This document shows, piece by piece, positions 47,918-57,478 of a stretch of DNA of 64,000 nt. The DNA lies in assembly GCF_040869045.1 (NCBI RefSeq), contig NC_090319.1:395575601-395639600 (forward strand), read 5' to 3'. Made by a program: the position numbers and the translations under genes. Below the pieces are notes generated by a model that saw only the letters and a program-made list of their open reading frames with translations, was not told the DNA's origin and did no database searches. The DNA comes from Eurosta solidaginis. Lineage: Eukaryota; Arthropoda; Insecta; Diptera; Tephritidae. Positions within the stretch are counted from its first letter, which is position 1; each line of letters begins with the position of its first letter.

Positions 47918-48505
47918 ATGTTTTGCCGTAAAATTTTAGTTTTCTTTATACTATTGCTCATAGCAGATACTTCTAATGGCCAATATAATTCAGTTCCGCG
48001 CAACTGTGAAATCCTTAGAAATGCTGACATGAAGCGTATTTGCATTGGACTATATCCAGAAGAAATATTATTTAAATATCTTGATGAAAGGGTAACGATC
48101 GGAACACAATATGCTATATTTCAACTAACTGCTGCCACGAACCGCTATTTCATCTCTCACTATTCAAGCCCATTAATAAACTGTGCTGGAATCAAACTAA
48201 TCAATTTATCTAAGTATTACTGTACGACTAAAGATGGGAAACAGCAAATAATCGACTTGAAAGTATCCATTATGGGCTGCGTTTCTCAACATCTGCAATT
48301 AGTAGATGATATGTTAAGATTGTGTTCAGAGGAAAAAATAAACCCCTCGGTTTTTGTGGCATTGCAATACAGTAGAAATGAACTTCCTAGATCCAATGGC
48401 CTTCGCATCGGCTCATCACTTTCTCATATCTGGGGTATCACTTTCGTTCCCAATTTTATACATATAACTCTGTACTTAAATACATACATACGCACATACA
48501 TATAA
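47918..48505 (+). CDS. Unrecognised small secreted six-cysteine protein A, C-terminus altered by repeat
   Basis: 195 codons from an ATG. Residues 1-21 (MFCRKILVFFILLLIADTSNG) are a signal peptide. The mature part has cysteines spaced C-X11-C-X46-C-X12-C-X18-C-X14-C, the same as its neighbour B at 51692 apart from one residue. Shared motifs are YP--(L/I)--KY-DE-V after C2, LQLVD--(L/I)R-CS around C6 and FVAL-Y after it. A possible N-glycosylation site is NLS. I do not recognise the family; function unknown. The last 12 residues come from the dispersed repeat starting at 48468, so the original end has been lost. Three disulfides are likely by inference. Confidence 0.7.
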   Translation: MFCRKILVFFILLLIADTSNGQYNSVPRNCEILRNADMKRICIGLYPEEILFKYLDERVTIGTQYAIFQLTAATNRYFISHYSSPLINCAGIKLINLSKYYCTTKDGKQQIIDLKVSIMGCVSQHLQLVDDMLRLCSEEKINPSVFVALQYSRNELPRSNGLRIGSSLSHIWGITFVPNFIHITLYLNTYIRTYI

Positions 48506-49070
48506 CGTATAATGTTTTGACCGATAATTGAATAAAAATGTATTATCTATTGAGGCGTATATCGATTATTGGAGAAAACAGCGGTTATTAGCATTCACCC
48601 TGGTTTTACTCAAAAACGGCTGAGGCTGCCAATGCAGGAAGTTGTTCTGCGCAAAAATACTATAGATCCGACTCAAATTTTCGTATAGATCGACATTTGT
48701 TAAAAACTAAATTTTTAAATTTCCTCCTGATTCGTTGTCATGCCTCCAAAGCGCATCTTCTGACACCTCGATAAAAGTCTAGAACAGGGGTCGACTGTTA
48801 ATACGCGTCCAATAGCATTTAATTTCATCCCACCCCATTAGTGCATTAGCCAGGGATAATTTTTTATAAGCGTGGCCGAAGGCCATCAACGCTTAAAGGT
48901 GTCCTGCGCAAAAAATCTATGGATCCCATCTCAGGTTTCGATTTTACGCTAATATCTTTAAGTTAAACGTTTTCTTTTCCGCCTTAGGATTATTGTTGTC
49001 GAGGTCAATACGCGTCTTTTAACACTTCTCTTGCTATTTTTGTCGACCCCTCTTCTAGACTATTACCGAC
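48468..49070. repeat. Dispersed repeat (TTAATACGCGTCC family), copy 2
   Basis: Matches 35494..36057 in order, with an internal deletion near 48930, and continues past TTATTGTTGTCGAGGTC to TACGCGTC, which is the terminal motif of the family. Its start forms the 3' end of gene A. Confidence 0.7.
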
Positions 49071-49330
49071 ACCTCTCCCGATAAATTTGGGATATTTTAG
49101 AAGCTGTGAGCTTAAGCAAAGGATTACCAGGGCCGACTCAAGAGAATTTTGGGCCATAGGCTAGTTATTATTTGCGGCCCCTTTCTCCCGTATATATAGA
49201 AATAAATTGGAGATCAGAAATATTAAATTCAAACTTAGTGTCAATAAAACAAAAAAATATTAAAATACATATTAAATATATTTTTTTTTCAACAAAAGAA
49301 CGAAATATTAACACACAAAAGTATTTTTAA

Positions 49331-50476
49331 CTAGAAGACCCGGCAGACGTTGTTCTGCCCTAAATTTGGTCTATCTGCATACATTTAATAAGCCTTTTCC
49401 GTCTAACTCTGCCCTCCCCTTCTACACTTTTTCCTAATCCGTTCATTCACTCCTCACTCCGTCTTTTTCACTTCATATATCTTCATCTTTGTTTCATTCT
49501 ATCTCTTTCTCAGTCTCCTCTCTTTTCTCTTCTCTCAAGTCCTTTTCATTCCTCTTCATCCCTTATTGCCAGTCCCAGAGGGAGGTATGTATTTTGTTCC
49601 AGTCCCATTCCGCGTCTCAGTCCAGTCCCACTCCGAGTCTCAGTTCCAGTCCTAGTCCTAATCCCAGTCCCAGTCCTTCTCTGGTACACTTCCCGGAAAA
49701 AAGGATCGTAAACACTTATATAGGCAAATTTATATACCAAATTTCAGGCAAATCGAATAAGACGTATGTAAATAGGTATGTGGGTATTATTGATTCATGT
49801 CTTTATTTCGGCTTCGCATGCATATTTATCAGTTTTGCCAGGTTGATGCGACTAAATCGAATATCACAATGAAAATTACTTTAAGGCTCTCAGCAACAGC
49901 TTTCATTTGACATTGATAATACACACACATACCAGTGTTACCCTGATCCCCGTTGTGGCCAATATCTCGAGACCCTAGTCACCAATAGGTATGAAAACTA
50001 CCCTGTACTGAAGCACTTATCAACAGCCCGAATTTGATACCCATTATGTAAAAATACTGTCTATGCGTTAACGGGCCCACGTCTTGGCCTATATCTCAAG
50101 ACCCTAGTCACCCAGGAGTATTAAAATTACCCTCTACTAAAGCACTCATCAACATCTTTCACATGTTATGCATATGATATAAACACATTCTGGGGGTACC
50201 CAGGTCCACGTTATGGCCTATATCTCGAGACCCTAGTAACCCAGGGGCATGAAAATTACCCTCTGCTAAAGCACTCATCAACAGCTTTCATATGTTATCC
50301 ATATTCTATAAACACATTCTAGGGGTTCCCGGGTTCACGTTTTGGGCTATATCTCGAGACCCTGTGCGTCGATCGCAACCAAACCTACGTGCAAACCACC
50401 ACGTGAGGTATACGCAACTTATGTTTTTGATTCTATAAGGCTCACACAAACGGACATTCATTTTTATATATATAGA
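49331..50476 (-). mobile_element. Non-autonomous Helitron, 1146 bp
   Basis: On the minus strand it starts TCTATATATATAAAAATGAA (A before it) and ends with the hairpin GCAGAACAACGTCTGC, then CCGGGTCTTCTAG followed by T. TC start, CTAG end, 3' hairpin and insertion between A and T are the Helitron signature. There is no Rep/helicase. Its interior includes four 129-bp tandem units. Confidence 0.9.
49915..50400. repeat. Tandem array, exact 129-bp period, 4 units
   Basis: Landmark ATATCTC occurs at 49962, 50091, 50220 and 50349. Units share GGTCCACGTTATGGCC, ATATCTCGAGACCCTAG, ACTCATCAACA and AAACACATTCT. It is homologous to the array at 34285. Confidence 0.9.
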
Positions 50477-50491
50477 TTATCTTAGAGTTTA

Positions 50492-51300
50492 CTAAAACTT
50501 CATTTTACGCGCCTTCAAGTCAGAGAAAGTTGATATAATTTTACTTAAATCTAATTTTTGCGCAATTTCCTGCTCTATTGATAGCAATGCTAAAGCGGCA
50601 AGCCTTTCTTCAGTCATGGCCAAACGCAAGTACGTTTTGATTAATTTCAGTCAGGGATGCACCTTAACGTTAAGCTAATCGTTTATCAAAAAATTTCCAC
50701 CGTTTCCGTTGAAACACTTCGAAATATTATCGATAAAGAAATTATCAAGATAAATTGTATCTCGTTTTTAACCGAAACGAAAAGCTTTCGTTAACGTTAA
50801 AAACGTTAACAAAAACGTGATACTTTATGTTTGAATTGTGCTGGCAATGCTATAGCCATGGTGAAGCCGTAAGGTGGTAACAACGAGCGCACATACACAC
50901 ACAAACTCCATATAATTTGTTTGTGTAATTCGTTGGTGGTAATGTCAAAAACACTCTGAGAAATGTTCGTACTGTCAAAATTCATGAGAAAAGTTGCAAT
51001 CAGCTTGGCTATTGCTTTCACCTTTAATGACTCCGCCATCAATCAGCTTTGCCAGCATAGTTTGAAATTAATAATGAACATAAACGATTTGATTCCGTTT
51101 TGATATGGCAGAAAACGAAACGAAATCATTTCGTTAATTTGACGTTTTTAACGTTAATAAACGAAACGAAATGACTTTGTTTCGTTTATTAACGTTAATT
51201 ATCGTAACGAAATGATATCGGTTCGTTGGTTAAGCATGCCTGATTTCAGTTTCGAAAAGCTACGCTCACCACTCGCAACCGACATTGGTATCATCAACAA
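50492..51300 (-). pseudogene. hAT transposase C-terminal dimerisation domain, split by MITE
   Basis: Minus-strand codons read SVASGERSFSKLK up to 51243, then after the MITE LIKTYLRLAMTEERL, ALLSIEQEIAQKLDL and KARKMKF with a stop at 50492..50494. This is the conserved C-terminal domain of hAT transposases (ZMYM-type relatives). The rest of the transposase is gone. The native stop codon is still intact. Confidence 0.88.
50652..51242 (-). mobile_element. hAT-like MITE, 591 bp, copy 2 (inverted relative to copy 1)
   Basis: Same length and sequence as 46452..47042, reverse complemented, with a few mismatches. ATTTCAGT is duplicated exactly (50644..50651, 51243..51250). The hAT transposase codons around it give the empty site. 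Confidence 0.95.
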
Positions 51301-51691
51301 AATACTAAATTGGGCATGAGACCAGACAAGTTGTGTTGTAAAATATAACTAAGGTGAAAATTAATTTTGTTTAATGAAACTAAATATAGCGCCCCTACAA
51401 AAGTTCTTTTTTTTTTTTTTTGCAAAAAGATTTTTAGTACAAAAGTGTTTATCGAATTTGGTGCCCTAGGCGGTTGCGTAGTTCGCGTATATGGTAGAGC
51501 CGGCCCTGAGGATTACCATAACATCGTCAATCGCTGTTTGGATCTGGGTAAAGTCTTCGTTTTACTGGATTCACAACCACCGTGATTAATTGTCAATTAA
51601 TAAAGAAACAAACCTACTTTGAAACGTTTACAAACTAAAATAAAATTTCACTTTTAAATTTTTTTTTTACCAGTCTGTGACACATTTTGTA

Positions 51692-52267
51692 ATGTTTTCC
51701 TTCAAAATTTTATTTGTGCAGCTGTTCCTATTCATTGATTTATCAGCTACAAAACAAAGCCGTAGATTAAGTTCTCGTTGTAAAGTTTTACATTCGCATG
51801 AGCTGATAAAAGTTTGTAGAAGCAACTATCCTATAGATTTGATAATAAAATATCAAGATGAAATGGTGAGATCCAAAGATCCCTTCACAGTTTTTCAGTT
51901 CGATGGAAATGAAACGAATAAACACTTTTTAACTTTTGGTGAAAGTCAGCTACACGACTGCATTAAATTAAAAGTTGTGAATCCGAATACGTTTGAATGT
52001 ATGCTTGCCGCTGGAAATTGGGAAAACGTTCATATTCCAAATTGTTTCATGGTCTGTCTTAACATAACTTTGCAGCTGGTAGATGAGTTAATCCGGCATT
52101 GTTCTCCGAATACTATGCCGTCAACGAAATTTGTTGCATTACACTACACAGTGACCCGGACACGTTCAGTAGCGATGAGCGGTGGGTATGCCAACGAAGG
52201 TCCTAATTATTTGCTCTCGATCCTTGTGTATTTTATGTATGTATGCTTAAGACTTTCGATCGAATAA
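51692..52267 (+). CDS. Unrecognised small secreted six-cysteine protein B
   Basis: 191 codons from the ATG at 51692; an upstream in-frame GTG at 51677 is not a credible start in a fly. A signal peptide (MFSFKILFVQLFLFIDLSA) is followed by cysteines spaced C-X11-C-X47-C-X12-C-X18-C-X14-C, with one extra Cys (CFMVC). Motifs YP-DLIIKYQDEMV and LQLVDELIRHCS match gene A. Two N-glycosylation sites (NET, NIT). The C-terminus, after SGGYANEGPN, is hydrophobic (YLLSILVYFMYVCLRL), possibly a GPI-anchor signal or membrane segment. Single exon, same strand as A, 3.2 kb downstream. Function unknown. Confidence 0.75.
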   Translation: MFSFKILFVQLFLFIDLSATKQSRRLSSRCKVLHSHELIKVCRSNYPIDLIIKYQDEMVRSKDPFTVFQFDGNETNKHFLTFGESQLHDCIKLKVVNPNTFECMLAAGNWENVHIPNCFMVCLNITLQLVDELIRHCSPNTMPSTKFVALHYTVTRTRSVAMSGGYANEGPNYLLSILVYFMYVCLRLSIE

Positions 52268-52676
52268 AAAAATAAGATACTGTGAGCTTATGTAGGGGCA
52301 ATTTTTTATTTTGCATTGAGACCAGTCAAGTCCACTGGCCATTCTATGAATAATCATCTCAGGGTAATGGCTGTAAGAATGAATTGGGGCGTAGTACAAA
52401 TTTTTCGTTTTATTTGGTAGAGGCAGTATAAAAAAACTCATTTTGATAAAAATGTCGGATCATGATGCACCGATCTTAGGTATTAGCACCGTCCTGAGAT
52501 TTAACGAACGACATAAGTCATACATGTAATGCCAGCTTGCCAACTGCCCTCATGATAATAACCATTGTGGGTAATTCAAGTGTGATAACTTCTGCATAGA
52601 GTAGAACCGATCACCTGATTTTAAATTGACTATCGTGATCTCATCCAGTATCTCTTTCTATCACTCGCCGTAAATA
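52268..52676. other. Downstream of gene B; no feature seen
   Basis: No coding frame or repeat boundary is supported. An AATAAA overlaps the gene B stop region (52262..52267) and another AATAA-rich stretch follows. Confidence 0.3.
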
Positions 52677-52923
52677 GCCGACCATGTTCGTCGCCATATT
52701 GAACATCCTGTCAAAACGCTAAAAAGTAGCCATCTTGAACATCCTGTCAGGCTGTTTATACTTGTATACAATAATAATGACACGAGGCTTCCGATCATGG
52801 CTCAATTGATTGTGATTGAATCAAGGAACAAGCGTGACACCTTTTCCACCAACTGACTGACAGGATGTTCAAGATGGCTACTTCTTAGCAATTTGGCAGC
52901 ATTTTGACATAAACACGGTCGGC
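52677..52923. mobile_element. Hairpin-forming TIR element
   Basis: Arms starting GCCGACC-TGTT run inward and share AGTAGCCATCTTGAACATCC TGTCAG exactly (read in two blocks), at 52727..52752 and inverted at 52857..52882. The loop is about 105 bp. The left arm carries a partial second copy of the CATNTTGAACATCCTGTC block (52698). No target duplication was confirmed. Confidence 0.65.
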
Positions 52924-53152
52924 CATGATGAAATGAGTATTCAGGTGTTCTCATCCCGTTGATGTTTTCCCTTATTTTGACAAGTTCGGCATGCATAATT
53001 TAAAGGGTTTTCTATCATACATAATTGCCTTTGAATTCTACTACGATCGGAGTAGATTTTACTATACGTTTACCAGAATTTTTTTAGACATAAAGGTTAA
53101 CGTAATTTTGTATGCCCCAAAAGATTATAGGAAAATTTAGCGGAATACAGAG

Positions 53153-53450
53153 CTGTAAAAAGATTGAATCAATTGAGTGTGCATTCTCTCAGCATTCTTT
53201 TAAAAAATTGTGATTTTTCGGTTACATATTATAAATCTCCATTCCTGAATGGCTCAAAATACTTTAACTCAAAGCTAAAGTGTGTGTGTTATTGAATGGT
53301 AAAATATAATTCAATATAGAGTGGGAATGTAGGAACCATTCCCAATCTTTAATGAATGTAAACTTGAAATGAATGCACACTTTTTTTCCATTCAGTACTA
53401 AATACTTTTTCCCCAAGGTTATTTTTTGGTATACATTCATTGCCACCAGA
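53153..53450. repeat. Possible third copy of the CAGAGCTGTAAAA family
   Basis: CAGAGCTGTAAAAAGATTGA at the left matches the inverted end of the repeats at 35497 and 55213; GCATTC/GAATGAATG motifs follow. The right limit is not fixed. Confidence 0.4.
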
Positions 53451-53604
53451 TATGTTAAATCAATTTTGGAGTTGGGTGCAAAAAAGGCGTAAAATTTATC
53501 AATAGAAATAATAGCCCCTTCTAATTATTCAAGTAGTTTAATATTTAAGAATTAATGAGCTTAGCACCGGCTTGTAATAATTGAATATCCAATCATTATT
53601 TTTG

Positions 53605-53785
53605 AAAAGAAAGAAACATTTACTGGCATACTGCGATTTTAACATTTCGAAGACCGCCACATAATAATCATCAGGTAATTTCGAATGTTATCAAAGGTTT
53701 CACCAAGATTCGAACCGCGAATCACATAGTGAAACTGCAATTGCCTTAAATCATCGCAATATGCCAGTAAATGTTTCTTTCTTTT
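53605..53785. mobile_element. Palindromic TIR element with an internal tRNA-like B box
   Basis: Arms of about 33 bp starting AAAAGAAAGAAACATTTACT (continuing GGCAT-CTGCGAT, one mismatch) face each other 180 bp apart. Between them, on the minus strand, GCGGTTCGAATCTTGG matches the Pol III B box GGTTCGANTC. No convincing A box was found. Confidence 0.65.
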
Positions 53786-53789
53786 CAGT

Positions 53790-54769
53790 TTATCTTAAAC
53801 TTCGCAAACACAATCTATTGCTTTCTTGCTATATATCAAAATGGTTCTATATGTCCTACTTATTTTGCTATTGTAGTAAAATGGAATTTGTAAATGAACA
53901 CATTGTGCATTGACCAAATAGAGTAAATTGTGGATATTTTTTGTCGATAATATAACAAAAACAGATACTTGAGTTTAAGTCATTTAAATATAAATACATC
54001 AAAGTACATAGGTCTATCGGCGATTTCGTTGGAGCTTCCTAATTCCGAGAATTTCGATAAATATATGTCTAATTCCATGGTATCGTCCTACAGCGATTCA
54101 GCATTTTTCTATTCACCTGAGTCACTTTCCCAGTTTTCCTTCATATGTGCCACAAAAAAAATGTTTCATTGGGAGAAACTCTCCAGAGGTTATTAATTTT
54201 CCTCCCCACAAAGAGATTGACTGGCTCCATCGGATTACAATTTTTTACAGCTGATGTTTTGACAGTGTTTGACGGAATATAAATAGAGAACCTTAGTGAT
54301 TGAGAAGGACGTCTCTCTGCCTATTTGCATGGCATTTGTAGGTTGAATTCTATCTTACTTGAGCACATTTGTATTCAAAGTTAATTTTCTTTCCTATCAA
54401 AAAACTACAACTACCTATAGAGTCTACTTTAAATGACTGTAATTACAAACTATTGTGTTTAGAATAATATTTTTTTTAGAAAATAGAGAAAAATAGTACC
54501 TATATTGCTATTGCAATTTGGAAACTCACAAACCAGTATAGATACAGTATTTGACCATAAACCCCTAGGAAGAATATATGAGGGAACTTAAGAGCTTTTA
54601 TAATATATAACTTTCAATTGTTTAATCAATAATTGAGGACGTTCAAGTGTAGATTAGTACTTTTTCATGCAAGCCTTTTATATGCCACATTGGCAGCACT
54701 TATTTAGAACGATGACAATTTTCGGAACAGAGATGTTGAAATCTTTGTCATTTACTTTTTTTATTATTA
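53790..54769. other. Non-coding; no feature seen
   Basis: Only short frames without an ATG start or motifs, including one at 53969..54196 that starts with TTG. Confidence 0.3.
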
Positions 54770-55213
54770 AATTTTTAGGAAAATTTCAATAAGAATACTT
54801 TTCCAGTTAACTTCTTTGTGCTTTATTACCATTTAAATAACGAATAAACTGGTCATCACGGAGAATAATTAAATTTTTGTGTAGATAGTTTGAAGTGGCT
54901 TTAATTAAATGCAACCATGTGATATTTGAGCGGGTTTTGTGCATGTACGACATTTTTCATAACTGATTGGTACTAGAAAAGTGTGTGCACACTCAATGCT
55001 TATTCTGTGTTGAAAAATGTTTGTGTTTCATTCAATTACTTCATTCTTTTTTCGAATGAGTTCAGGAGTGCATTCTTTTTTTCCACTCCTGAATGAAGAA
55101 TGGGTTAACTTTTAAGTCACATTCCTTAACAAGGAATGAATGAATGAAGAGCAAGCATTCTTAAACCATTGATTTAAAATTTCAAATGATTGCACAGTTT
55201 TACAGCTCTGCAA
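54770..55213. repeat. Dispersed repeat, copy 2 of the CAGAGCTGTAAAA family
   Basis: Matches 35080..35497 with an extra segment (55021..55090) that contains GAGTGCATTC and CCACTCCTGAATG blocks. It abuts the gypsy fragment at 55214. Confidence 0.65.
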
Positions 55214-55446
55214 AGCATTCATCAAGAACCGTTTGATCAATTGCAAAAAAAAAAATGTATCATCTGATTTAGCTCTTACACATTTTGACTCGAAAATTGA
55301 CATTGTACTGGCAACTTATGCATCAAAAGATGGCATGGGGGTCGCATTAATGCATCGTTTCAAAGATAAATCTTTACATCCCATAATGCGTTTTGCTGCA
55401 ACATTCAATGAAGCGGAGAATAATTACTCACAAATAGAAAAAGAAG

Positions 55447-56248
55447 GTAGGTAGGTTGAACTGGCCGGTCCATGAGGACCTCACATAGACTGATTGAGTC
55501 CGTAGTGTTACCAGAAGTTTGTTTTAACGACCAAACTGAAAAACCCTATCAAAAACCAGGACCTATGTTATAAAATAACTCCGTTCTCTTGGCAAATACT
55601 AGAAGCTTCCTAGGACTTAAGCCACTTGCTGCTTCTAGATCTGACAGCTGTATCACTCCTAATAGCTGGAGTCTTAGCCTGGCAAGTGCAGGGCACGAGC
55701 ACAGAACGTGCTCGATCGTTTCCTCCTCCAACCCGCACTTCCTACACCTGCTATCACTGACCAAGCCTAATTTAAAGGCATGTGACGCCAGAAGGCAGTG
55801 TCCAGTCAGAATACCCGTAATGAGTCTACAGTCCTCTCTTTTTAATGATAGAAGCAACTGTGTTAGTCTAAGGTTGTAAGACCTACACATAATCTTCGAC
55901 ACTTTACAGCCCCGCGCTTGAACCCACGCCTTTTCTGCTTGGTCGATCATGTGCACCTCTCGCGTTCGCTTAATCTCGCCCAATCTAATTGGGACGTCTA
56001 CGGAGCAAGCTTCAAGGGATGCGCCCTTTTTAGCTAATTCGTCCGCTTTTTCATTCCCATCTATTCCCATATGTCCTGGGACCCAATATAGATGTATGCT
56101 TCTCCCTGTCCCGATTCTCTCCAGAGACTGCTTACACTCTAACACGCATTTAGATGCTGTGCTATGCGAGATTATTGCCTTAATTGCTGCTTGACTGTCA
56201 ATATAAAAGTTAACACGGTTGCAGCTTAAGCTATTCTCTTCCAGGGTA
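55447..56248 (-). mobile_element. 5'-truncated LINE (RNase H and C-terminal part) inserted in gypsy
   Basis: The insertion is flanked by ATAGAAAAAGAAG (55434..55446) and the same sequence with an expanded A run (56249..56269), a target duplication of about 13 bp. The gypsy frame is continuous across the empty site. Confidence 0.85.
55549..56248 (-). pseudogene. LINE RNase H domain and C-terminal region, truncated
   Basis: The frame reads HLYWVPGHMGIDGNEKADEL, AKKGA (RNase H C-terminal part with catalytic His/Asp region), then LKREDCRLITGILTGHCLLA and a zinc-like CRKCGLEEETIEHVLCSC. RNase H after RT points to the I/LOA/R1 group of LINEs. RT itself is missing. The main frame is 198 codons (55549..56145). 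Confidence 0.8.
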
Positions 56249-56985
56249 ATAGAAAAAAAAAAAAAGAAGCGCGTGCTTTAATATTTGGTTTGAAACGATC
56301 TTACTTTTACATCGCAGGTCGACGTTTCTTCGTACAAATAGACCACAAGCCATTGTTGGCAATTTTTGGATCAAAGAATGGGATTCCAGTTTATACGGGC
56401 ATTGATTGTTTTAGCATACGATATTCATTTTGAGGTCATAGGTAGAAATAGCTTCGGTTGTGTTGATGTTGTATCAAGATTAATGTCCAAATTTACCAAA
56501 CCAGATGAGGATACTGTCGTTGCACATATTTCGAGAACTAATTGGGCAATTAGTTTTCATAATCTATTTATTTAACATGAGATATGTATATTAAAAATAA
56601 ATTTAGAAATTAAAAATATTACATTGTTGGTAAATTCCCGAATGTTGATGTACGTTATGAGACAATAGTCTCACTTGTAAAAATTTATTAATAAACTAAA
56701 CTAAACTTCAAGTAGCCACCAATGATTGTCATAGACTTAAAAAAAAAGGAGATTTAGTTCGAGAAGATAAATGGCCCAAATTATTTAAGCAAATAAAGGA
56801 TATTGATGTAGCCGCTTATTTTTCATATCCACATTTTCCATATTATGACTTAAAGGAAGTGCTAGGTTGTTTGTTTAGAGGCGAACAACTGATTATTCCT
56901 TCCAAAATACGGGCACAAATTATTGGAAGTTTTCACGAGGGCCATCCAGGTGTGCATCGCATGAAACTAGAGCTTACGCCTTCTC

Positions 56986-57261
56986 GCAGGATTCTCGAAT
57001 TACTCGTAAAGCTTGCGAGCTTCTCGACATCCAATTTAATCGATTCATTGGCTCTCTTATATAGAGCTTACGATTTCTTCTGGAGCACAAGCGAAAATGT
57101 CCACAAAACCACAAGTAAAAAACACCGAAATGGCTATAATAGGGCCAATGCAGCGACTGAATTGAAAGTCGAGAAGCTCGCGAGTATTACGAGTATTTCG
57201 AGATTCGAGAATCTCGCGAGAAGCCGTGTTCTCGACGTCTCGTTAAAAAAATAAAATATTG
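56986..57261. repeat. Inverted TCTCGA-rich segment
   Basis: CTCGCAGGATTCTCGAATTA near the left and CGAGATTCGAGAATCTCGCG near the right are partly complementary, so the segment may be a small TIR element. Its class is unknown. Confidence 0.35.
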
Positions 57262-57357
57262 TGAACAAAATTATATCTAATCTAATCTAATCTAATATAT
57301 TATCTAATCTAATATCTAATATCTAATATCTAATCTAATATCTAATATCTAATCTAA
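57262..57357. repeat. TCTAA microsatellite
   Basis: Irregular repeats of TCTAA and TATCTAATA directly before the Helitron-like 5' end. Confidence 0.9.
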
Positions 57358-57377
57358 TATATATTATAAATGGGAAA

Positions 57378-57478
57378 GTTTGGATGTTAAGATGTTTGGA
57401 TGTTTGGATGTTTAGATGTTTGGATGTTTGGATGTTTGGATGTTTGGATGTTTGGATGTTTGGATGTTTGGATGTTTG
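57378..57478. repeat. 8-bp tandem repeat TTTGGATG
   Basis: About twelve units with a few variants (TTTAGATG). Element 2 has only four or so at the same place (62968..63003). Confidence 0.95.

Larger units (their letters stand above)
49128..51508 (-). mobile_element. Decayed hAT element (2.4 kb) with nested Helitron and MITE
   Basis: Ends CAGGGCCGACTC and GAGCCGGCCCTG are inverted repeats, and AGGATTAC is duplicated exactly (49120..49127, 51509..51516). An 8-bp duplication and a CAGGG end define hAT. Inside, a transposase C-terminus remains on the minus strand. A Helitron (49331..50476) and a 591-bp MITE (50652..51242) were inserted later. Confidence 0.9.
55214..56985 (+). pseudogene. Decayed Ty3/gypsy pol (RNase H and integrase start), split by a LINE
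   Basis: Left part: LALTHFDSKIDIVLATYASK, DGMGVALMHRF, LHPIMRFAATFNEAENNYSQ, IEKE; in the RNase H motif the usual TDAS reads TYAS. After the LINE it continues ARALIFGLKR, FFVQIDHKPLLAIFGSKN, YDIHFEVIGRNSFGCVDV to 56575. Then the integrase zinc region is readable (LGCLFRGEQLIIPSKI, SFHEGHPGVHRMK) at 56862..56964 in another frame before similarity ends. It is a clade of gypsy other than the intact element at 12.5-27.5 kb. Confidence 0.8.

Noticed and set aside
53969..54196. 75-codon frame near 54 kb
   Set aside because: It lacks an ATG start (TTG) and any motif or paralogue in the window.
57378..57478. CRISPR-like array (8-bp repeats)
   Set aside because: Uninterrupted microsatellite without spacers, in a eukaryotic genome.
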